Below are positions 56,024 to 64,000 of a stretch of DNA of 64,000 nucleotides, piece after piece. The translations under genes and the position numbers were made by a program. How positions within the stretch are numbered: the stretch's first letter is position 1; each line of letters starts with the position of its first letter. The notes beneath the pieces are model-generated. The model did not search any database, was not told the origin of the DNA, and saw only the letters and a program-made list of their open reading frames with translations. The stretch covers positions 1,924,501 through 1,988,500 of the forward strand of contig NC_061140.1 of assembly GCF_905220365.1 (NCBI RefSeq). The letters are read 5' to 3'. The DNA is from Vanessa cardui (lineage: Eukaryota > Arthropoda > Insecta > Lepidoptera > Nymphalidae).

Positions 56024-58676
56024 ATGATCGGGGTGAGTTACTATTAATATTGTTAAATTGTATTTGAATCAACAAAATAATAATTTTATGTATATCTATT
56101 TCAGATACTGTTAATTGTAGGCTTGGCCTGTGCTGATAAGTTGGATCGAACTTATCTGCCGCCTCCGGGTTCTGAATTTTCTGGTGGTAATCCTGATGCC
56201 CTAGAAGTTCCATTAGGCCAACCTAAATTACAAAATCCTCCAAAAGATGCCTATTTGGATTCCCCTCCTACATCAAATCCTTCTTCTTATTCTGAAAGTT
56301 CCTTTGTTACACCAGGAACATATGTTTCGACTGAAGGTGTTTATTCTACTACAAGTCCCGGCAATCAATACTCTCCTTTTAATTACGATAGCCAAGGTCC
56401 CTTTAACCCTAAAAACTTGTATCAAAATTCGAATCAGCCTGGTTTTGATTCTGCTCCAAATGTTAATCAATTTCAAACAACTGAAAATTATCCAAGTTTA
56501 ATCCAAGGTGTCGTCAATCGCAAAGAAAATTCTTATGGTCCTTTACCAAATCAAATAAAATCTAAAGGTGAAAAGGTTAATAGTATCAGTGTTGATAATT
56601 CTAAAACAAACACTTACCCAAATTTACCTTCAAATTCTGTACCTAACCAATACGATTTAGGTCAAATGTCTATATCACCAATTTCTCCTTTTCAAACGGG
56701 CGACAATTTCAAATCTACTTTGTCCCCATCGACTATTGCTTATAGTAGTACCGAAAAACCTAAACAAGTTTATTTCAGTACTCCAGCAACTCCAGAGGTA
56801 TCAACTACCATCCCTAAAATTTATACTACTTTTAAGACCCCCCTTTTTGAAACTGGTTATAATAAGCGTCCAGAAAGAGTACAAGCCCAAGCTGATAGAG
56901 AAGCAAGTATTCTCAATTATGAGAATATTATCACTCCTGATGGCTACTCCTATACCTTTGATACTTCTAATGGAATTCATGGGGATGAAAGTGGAACAAC
57001 TCGTGATGGCGTTAAAGCGAAAGGTTCCTACTCATATATTGGAGACGATGGAAAACTTTACAGTGTCAAGTATACTGCTGACGAATCTGGTTTTCAACCT
57101 CAAGGAGATCACCTGCCAACATCACCTCCTATTCCTGATGCTATATTGAAAGTAATAGAACAAGTTACTAAAGAAAAGGAGGCTGGAATTTTTGACGATG
57201 GTGAGTTATTGCAAATGAATAATATTGTCTTATGAAAAATCTTTATCTATATTATCTTTATCTTTATTGTATCTTTTTCAAGGTTCATACGATGAAAATA
57301 AATACGGATACCGCAAATATCATAATGGCTTTGATCATCTGAAAGCAAAGTTTCCAACTGGAAAAAATAAGTTCATCAATAATCAAAGAGCAAATACTAG
57401 TGATAAAAAACCAATCACAGATCAATCTTTTAATAAAAACAAGAATGTAGTACCAGAAAATAATAGTTATAAAATGTCTGGAAATAATTTTGAAAATATT
57501 AGTACTTTTGTTCCTCAAGAACCGAACCAGTTAAACCAGTTTCGTGACAAGTCTGAAATGGAACAGACAGGTAAATTTGATGATGCTGATCTTGAAATAG
57601 GCGATGAAGAAACAAAGAGAACACCTAACTATTATCAAGGATCAGTGTATAAAAACTCTGAATCCAACGGAGGAAAACAAATGATTGCTAATAATGCAAA
57701 ACAAAATAGACCAAATGAAGATTTCCGCAAAGAATCCAATGAAGAATCAGGTTATCAATACAATCCAACGCAGAACAGAGGTTTAAATAAATTCCCATCG
57801 CGCTTCTCGGATATCTACGATATAAAAAATGAAAGACCAATACAGAATAAAAATGACAAAGTGTCTCCAAAACCGTTTCTTACGCCTTATGCTTTACAAA
57901 ATAAAGATATAGTAAGAAACAATGATAATTACGAAGAGCCTTCCAAAAATACAGAAGGTAAGAATTACGGAGAAGATATAAGACATAACAATAACAACGA
58001 TGACAGAGATAGCTACTCAATATATGCTGAAGATAAGTTAGACGGAAGAGGTTCATATCAACCCGGTGATCTTATCTTTAGAAAAAATAATCAATATGAA
58101 GAAAACAAGTTTAGTGGTTCTGAGCCTGATACTACTGGTGAAGGATACTCTTATCCATTACGAACTGATTCTGATAATAAGTCCTATAATTCATTTATAT
58201 CTACTAGCCCTAAAGGTTATTCTTCTTCAACTGTAATTCCCAACGAAGTTACTACTCGAGCTAACATTCAATCTCAATATTCCAAATTCAGTGATGGAAC
58301 ACCACAAATAACAACGGAAAAATCAATTTATACCAAATCTTCCACCGCACCAAATTCATATCAAACGAACATACAATTAAAAGAATCTGACAGTCTACCT
58401 ACCTATGAATATTCAAGCAAACGACCTGAATTTATTGATCAAAGTGATAGACGCATAGAAGAATCTGTATCTTCGACTGATTATCTGAAAGAAGAATTAA
58501 ATACGACTCCAAAGCTAGAACTATCAACAACTATTCCAATCTTTGGAAATTCATATGCTCCAAATATTGACATTTCATATCAAGATAAATTGACAACAGA
58601 AAAGTATATTGGCGAAGACTTTAGCGGTCCAAAACAAGCTCAAAGATTTGACCCGAACACTGGCTATTATTATTAA
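56024..58676 (+). CDS. RR-1 cuticular protein with long N/S/Y-rich tail (832 aa, three exons)
   Basis: Coding exons 56024-56032, 56105-57200 and 57283-58676 (2499 nt). Introns are 72 and 82 bp, phase 0 after MIG and phase 1 in a glycine codon, all GT..AG. The precursor starts MIGILLIVGLACA, a signal peptide, then DKLDRTYLPP. Residues about 35-265 are S/T/P/N-rich. The RR-1 domain is at about 283-341 (GYSYTFDTSNG, GSYSYIGDDGKLYSVKYTA, GFQPQGDHLP), followed by IPDAILKVIEQ and IFDDG. The tail exon opens GSYDENKYGYRKYHNG, is rich in N, D, K, S and Y and more charged than the tails of genes 1 and 2, and ends FSGPKQAQRF...GYYY. It is a secreted chitin-binding cuticle component. There are no cysteines after the signal region, consistent with the family. 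Confidence 0.93.
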
Positions 58677-58737
58677 CGGCAATTGACAATGTTACTATTT
58701 ATCTATTATTTATTTCACTATTTTCATAATAATTCTT

Positions 58738-58743
58738 AATAAA
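58738..58743 (+). terminator. Polyadenylation signal of the fourth cuticular gene
   Basis: AATAAA 62 bp after the stop codon. Confidence 0.6.
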
Positions 58744-59621
58744 TTCTCGTTGCAACAAGTAAACGTTTTATTACTTTAAATAATCCCATTTTAAATAACA
58801 ATAATTATGTTAGTAGAAAAGGTATATATTCCAAATATTGTGTATAAATAACGTTGATAATTTTGATGAGATATTTAAAAATTAAATAAGAATTTAAAAA
58901 GTAAATTAAATAATTTGCGTGAATTCTTAAACAATTTATAAATAAATGTGGTCTTAAGTAGCGTCGCGGTCAACTTACCGACTTTGTTTTATTGTTTATT
59001 TTAGTAAGCAAGTAAATAATACTAAAACACTTGGTTTAATAAATATTGGGATCTGATATATTTTCCAATATAATATTTTTATTCTATAGCAATAAAGAAT
59101 AAGCTCCAGAATCAAAGTTTGAAAATCGAATGATTTATGAAAAGTATTCCATTTATTTTGCGTATCAACTTTCTAAAAACTTTCTATTATATAGCTTTTA
59201 TTTTTCTTTCAAATTTCAGCTTAAAGTATTATTTTTAGAAAGAATTAGTAATACAGTTTCGCTTTAAGCGCTGCAAGCTCCATCTGATTGATACCATTGG
59301 AATTAAGAATCAATACCATATCGATGATGTGTTTATAGACGTTACAATCTCCATTTTAGTTTTATCGGTAGATGGCGTGCTCATACTATTAAGCATATTT
59401 TATTCGTTAATCGACACTTAAGTTGAATGAATATAATTTTAGGTTAATTTTGCAGACAAGAAGTAAATGTATTCTTTTATTAATAGCTTACTCGTGTACG
59501 CCTCAATGAAATTCAGCGAAAATATCCTTTGTACATAGAATTGAGTGACATAACATGTTTTTGACTTCATGAGAATAAAGTTATTTATATAAAGTTACGA
59601 CATAACATTTTGGTCAAATAA

Positions 59622-59835
59622 TCTTTACTAATATTATAAATGTAAAAATATTTTTGTTTATTTGTCTTTATGTTACGCTTTCATGGCAAAACCACTGCAC
59701 AGAATTCAATGAATTTTGTTATGAAGAAAGTTTGAACCCCAAGAAAAAACAAAGTCTATTTTTTTATAACAAACACCTTAGGATCAAACGCTACAACGTT
59801 AGCGAAGCCCTGGTGACGCAAAGTTTAGTAAAAAT
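59622..59835 (+). mobile_element. Helitron-like family E-related element, diverged
   Basis: Starts TTTACTAATATTATAAATG, the plus-strand equivalent of the family E start, continues through TTCATGGCAAAACCACTG and ends near TTAGCGAAGCCCTGG. Confidence 0.4.
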
Positions 59836-60024
59836 TAAACATATTTGTGTTTGTCTTGTAGTCTAGCCGCAAGCTCACAAGGCTGACGAAGCCCTCAAAA
59901 AAACACGACAGGCAAAAAATGGCATGATAAAAAGTCTCATTAGCTGTACAGACTTATGATGATTCTTATTGTGAGGTTACAGAAGTAACATCTGTGTGGT
60001 GGTTATCGGGGCAAGAGAGGAGGA

Positions 60025-60250
60025 AGTTTCTTTTGGTTTTATAATGTCACCACCGCCAATATATGTTAACTGTTAAGCCTACCGCTATGTCGCCATTGTG
60101 ACATCGACCCTTGGAAACTAAGATAATACGTTATTTGTGCCTGCAGTATCATTTATTCACTCACCCCTCAATTTGAAACATAAAAACAATGACAAAATAT
60201 TTGATCAATTGGTGTTACTTGACCAGACTAACTTGCACAAATATCTTCCA
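60025..60250 (+). mobile_element. Dispersed repeat family C, diverged
   Basis: GTCACCACCGCCAATATATG, GACATCGACCCTTGGAAACTA, TGTGCCTGCAGTATCATTTA and CCAGACTAACTTGCACAAA. Confidence 0.5.
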
Positions 60251-60309
60251 CCATGTACACCCAGTAAAGATGGAATAGCAATTTTTATATGAAAATAGTA
60301 TGTGGATAA

Positions 60310-60540
60310 GTTATCTGATGGTAAGTGAACATTGACGCTGTAAGAACATTAACCAAGCACCATTCCTTACGTCAACAATGCACCACCAACCTTGGTAACT
60401 GTGATTATGATGTACTTGTAGTTATACTTACTCACTGTTCACATTTATAATGATGATACTAAGTTTTCTTGTTAGGAGGTAGAATATCTTATGAGTAGAT
60501 GTTACCTACCCACATAGACTTATACAAAGTCCTACCAAGT
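60310..60540 (+). mobile_element. Dispersed repeat family C, second diverged copy
   Basis: TTATCTGATGGTAAGTGAAC, AATGCACCACCAACCTTGG and GTTACCTACCCACATAGAC; 60 bp after the previous copy. Confidence 0.5.
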
Positions 60541-61042
60541 AACTTCTAATAAATAACGTACATTACTTATTAATTAACAAATTGATTTGAGTGATTAGTT
60601 TAAACTGTTTTAATTAAATAAATAATTAATACTAATCTGTCAATATACTGTACAAGATAAATAATTAGTGGAGTATTAAAATAATATTAATAATAGTATA
60701 CATACATACTTTGTATGTAACAAAGCTCGTAGACTGCTTCTTTGGGTAAGTGGTTAAGCAGGTAAATATAAGGTCGAAAATACCGAGCTATATTCTAGCC
60801 CAAGTGTATATTTTTCAACAAAGTGTTTTTTTATGTTTTATATATTACTATGTATATACTCCCTTAATTATAAACCTACTTTATTAGCTCTATATTACCT
60901 ATGCCATTAAATTAGTGTAATCTAATAAATAATATGTATTATATGTAAGCCAAACATAGCATAATAAATGACTTGTTTTAAGAATATACAAATTATTTAG
61001 CAAATTATACATATTTTTAAGTACATTATATTATTGTAAAAT

Positions 61043-61147
61043 ATCAAAATCGGTCTACCCAGTTAAAAGTTCTAAGGTAACAAACATAAAAAAAATAGCA
61101 ATTTATAGACGAATTGAAAACCTCCTCCTTTTTGAAGTCGGTTGAAA
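61043..61147 (+). mobile_element. Right half of the 13-bp-TIR MITE family
   Basis: AAAATCGGTCTACCCAGTTAAA, AAGGTAACAAACATAAAAAA and TTTTTGAAGTCGGTTGAAAA match 24800-24886. Confidence 0.6.
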
Positions 61148-61759
61148 AAGATATGTAAATATTTTGTATTTTATTCAGTTAACTCTCTGTGAAGTTATTA
61201 TTTTCGTTCCTGTATTAGGACTCAGGCCTAAGACCACTTCCTCACAGTCTAAAGTTGATAATCAGCTAAAATAAAATCGTAAAATAGATACAAATCGAGT
61301 ACAGAATTTGTGCAAAAAAGATGAATTAGGCATTGCAACACGCTATTAGGTAGTAAATTATGATATAGTTCATTGAAGGCTAATTCATATTTAAATATCA
61401 TAAATGATGTTTCTCAAACTTTTGACGTGGTATGCACAGCTGGACTATTTATAGCTGCAATAACTCGTCATTATCTACGCTCTGTGCTGCGAGTGTTACA
61501 AGTGCAGATCGTGACGCATCTGTGTGGAAGTAGCTTTATAATTATTTCAAGTCATAATTTTCGTCTTAGAATTAACAAACTATGTTTGGTAAATCATTAT
61601 TGCGATGAATCTGCTTATTTTATTTATAAATAGATTTGGAGTAAGGATTTGTTGAATTGTACCTACCGAGTCGGAAGAGGGATGGGTTCTAGAGAAGTAG
61701 GTGTGTAGCTTCTTCATTTGCACATCAAGGCAATCTTCAGTTGGAATTTAAGCTAAGAT

Positions 61760-62119
61760 TCACGTGGTGGTAGGATTTTGTGCACGGCAGCCTGGGTAGG
61801 CACCACCCAACATTATATATTACCGCCAAGCAATTATGAGCCCTTGTAACCACAGACACAAGGACATTTTACATAACGTTTATAAAGTAACATTTCAGTT
61901 CCCAAGGTGGCCATCTAAGGTAAAAAGTAGTAAAGCCTGTAAATTTCCCACGGCTGGGCTAAGGCCTCCTTTCCCGTTAAGGAGAGGGTTTATGGAACAT
62001 ATTCCACCACGCTGTTCTAATGCGGGTTGGTGGAATGCATAAGTTGCAGAATTTCTATGAAGGTTTCCTCACGATGTTTTCCTTCATGAGCACGAGATGA
62101 ATTATAAACACAAATTAAG

Positions 62120-62170
<51 letters not shown>

Positions 62171-62340
62171 CTTGCCTTGGTTTGAACCCGAAATCATCGT
62201 TTAAGATGTACGCGTTCTAACCAATGGGCCATCTCAGTTCGCCATCCAAGGTATCCTTTAATATTTCTAATGGCACCAATGGTAATTAATGCGCTGTGGT
62301 AACGACTTACCATCAGGTGGCCAATTTGCTAATCAATATT
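61760..62340 (-). mobile_element. Dispersed repeat family C split by a SINE
   Basis: The left part (GTGGTAGGATTTTGTGCACG to AGTTCCCAAGGTGG) ends at 61922 and the right part (CCATCCAAGG to TTACCATCAGGTGGCC) resumes at 62241. The interruption is the SINE at 61934-62240. Confidence 0.65.
61923..62240 (-). mobile_element. SINE family A with target-site duplication and internal (TA)n
   Basis: Flanked by GCCATC(T/C)AAGGTA at 61910-61922 and 62241-62253, a 13-bp target-site duplication with one mismatch. A 45-bp (TA)n array (62123-62167) has grown at the head-body junction. Confidence 0.8.
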
Positions 62341-63011
62341 ATAAAAAAATATATAATCTGTGTCAGAATTCAGATGTCTAAAAGAAACGCTACATTTATT
62401 ATTTGTTAATAATTTATTTATTTCACACTTCATTGTATATACCAGAAATAATAGCAATAAAAAAATACACAAGATTTATTCATGCACTACCAACGGTTCT
62501 CGATTGATATTCCTTTCTTAATAAAATAACACTTTTCAATTTGACTAATTATCTTCACTTTCGGTTTATTTCCAAAATTTCCGAAAACAACCTATAAATT
62601 AAAAACGACATTTTTATACGAATCCATAAACATTAAATTCTATTAGTAATATTCAAAATCTTTACTAAATATATGACGCAATTTTTTTGTCTACATTATT
62701 TATTTCTATTTAGAGGAACAGTCCTCTGATCTGAATTGACTATAAACAGTAATAAGAAAAAGACAAATAAAATCATATGAGAAATATTTGTATTGCCAAT
62801 TGTCTTATCGAGTGTTGCATCATTTCTGGCTTAGGGATTTATGTTAAAAGGAATTCACAAAGTGAATGACGATTCGACACGATTCATTAATGCATTGACT
62901 CATATCGTGAATGTACGCGGATTTTGCAATGATATTATATTTATTGATGGTTCTATTGTAGTAAGATCTCTTTGTTATTTAAAGTAAAGAAAAAGTAATA
63001 GTAACAATATT

Positions 63012-63115
63012 GGCTCAGCCCTCCTCTCCCTTTTGAGGTGAAGGTTGGAAACCTACTCTACCAAGCTGATGTAATGCGTAAATTATATGCGGGAGAGTTT
63101 CATTAATTTCCTCAC
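63012..63115 (-). mobile_element. SINE family A fragment
   Basis: GGCTCAGCCCTCCTCTCCCTTT, GAGGTGAAGGTTGGAAAC and CTACCAAGCTG.TGTAATGCG follow the family with heavy divergence. Confidence 0.4.
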
Positions 63116-63552
63116 GATTTCATAACTCTGGATTTTTCTTTTAAATCCCAACTATTTTCATTAGGACTGTAGTTTGGTATATTCTTATTAGTTTCTTGAC
63201 CAAAAGGCCAAGATCTTGGGTTCATGTTCCAAGTCGAGCTGATGTTTGGGTGTAACGAAATATTCTAACTGTTCCGAGTCAGGAAGTTATATACTAAATG
63301 CTCTGTATACTCCCGTACCGTTCTGGTTGGTTCTGCCTCTGAACTGTTGCTGGTCGTTTTGGATTTACAATCCTATCAGTGTGACGTTACGTATTTTTTC
63401 TGCAATAACACTGGCTTATGCAACCCTTCAATTGGGAATATATAAAAATATTTTCTCTTCAATGTCTATGTATAAAATAAGAAGTCCTGACTGACTGATT
63501 ATTCGCCAAGCGTAAACTATTAAAGTTAAGGCCTTTCAATTTGTTGAGTTTT

Positions 63553-63765
63553 TTTATGGTATAGGTTGGCAGACTGGCGTAGACCTGATGGTAAATGGTC
63601 ACCATCACCCATAGACAGTGACGCTGTAAGAAATACTAACTATTCCTTACATCGTCAATGTGCCACTAACCTTGGGAATTAAGATGTTATGTCCCTTGTG
63701 CCTGTAGTTACACTGGCTCACTCACCCTTCAAACCGGAACACTTGCACAAAGCCCTACCACTTAG
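63553..63765 (+). mobile_element. Dispersed repeat family C, well preserved
   Basis: ATAGGTTGGCAGACTGGCG, GGTCACCATCACCCATAGAC, CCAACCTTGG-like ACTAACCTTGGGAATTAAGA and TCACCCTTCAAACCGGAACA, with a short deletion before CTTGCACAAAGCCC. Confidence 0.7.
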
Positions 63766-64000
63766 ATCATTTTATTGAGTAGACATTTACTAAAGAAGGA
63801 ATTTTGGAAATTCTATCCCTAAGGGGGTGAAATAGTGTTTGAAATTTCAGGTTATATAATCAATTTACACGCGAGAAAACCGCTGGCAACAAATTTTATA
63901 ATTACTGAATCTCGAATTGAAATAGCAATTATGATATCATCCTCCTGCCCTTATCCCAATATTATTTGGGCTCGGCGCATCATGTCTTCTTCCATACTTC

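Larger units (their letters stand above)
58744..64000. other. Gene-free right end of the window
   Basis: Only dispersed repeats are recognised. The stretches 58750-59600, 60560-61040, 61150-61750, 62350-63000 and 63100-63550 show nothing I can identify, and no further RR-1 exon begins before the window ends. Confidence 0.65.

Noticed and set aside
61373..61633. 86-codon plus-strand frame
   Set aside because: No homology signal or gene context; flanked by repeats and AT-rich DNA.

Overview
The window is AT-rich insect DNA, almost certainly lepidopteran and probably a butterfly. The evidence is a cluster of RR-1 cuticular protein genes whose mature N termini begin with A(D)KL(D/N)R(T/A)YLPP, a dense load of tRNA-headed SINEs, CR1/jockey-like and RTE-like LINE remnants, and Helitron-like elements ending near CTAGT. 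No prokaryotic features are present.

Gene layout (all on the + strand): (1) 1-4542, the 3' end of a giant cuticular protein gene, of which only the last exon (>1500 codons, Q/S/T/P-rich) lies in the window; (2) 17983-20196, a three-exon RR-1 gene with a G/Q/S/N-rich tail, 639 aa; (3) 48906-51215, a four-exon RR-1 gene with a His/Asp-repeat tail, 366 aa; (4) 56024-58676, a three-exon RR-1 gene, 832 aa. Genes 2-4 share a TATA box with a start region about 31-33 bp downstream, a three-codon first exon inside the signal peptide, a middle exon or exons carrying the YLPP motif and chitin-binding Rebers-Riddiford (RR-1) domain, a phase-1 intron, and a separate low-complexity tail exon. Tail exons start with a G(S/A)Y-(D/R) box and end in a tyrosine-rich cap (FxGPR..F...GYxY in genes 1, 2 and 4, only ...F...GYKY in gene 3). 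They look like tandem duplicates in which the RR-1 module is held constant while the tail diverges strongly in length and composition. The proteins are expected to be secreted from epidermal cells and to bind chitin through RR-1, with the tails available for cross-linking or filling the matrix.

Between the genes (about 4.7-17.9, 20.4-48.8, 51.3-55.9 and 58.7-64 kb) I found no other credible coding gene. The space is filled by two tRNA-derived SINE families, a third dispersed family, Helitron-like non-autonomous elements of two kinds, 3' ends of several LINE families (one with readable reverse transcriptase at 38.8-39.8 kb), an RTE-type LINE fragment, MITEs (one with a clean 8-bp target duplication), and long TA arrays. 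At 30.45-36.78 kb a decayed minus-strand Ty3/gypsy-like gag-pro-pol remnant with nested insertions lies between two identical 363-bp direct repeats.

The best candidate for something little described is the modular RR-1 plus hypervariable tail array, together with the paralog-specific intron of gene 3 that starts next to a Helitron-like element.
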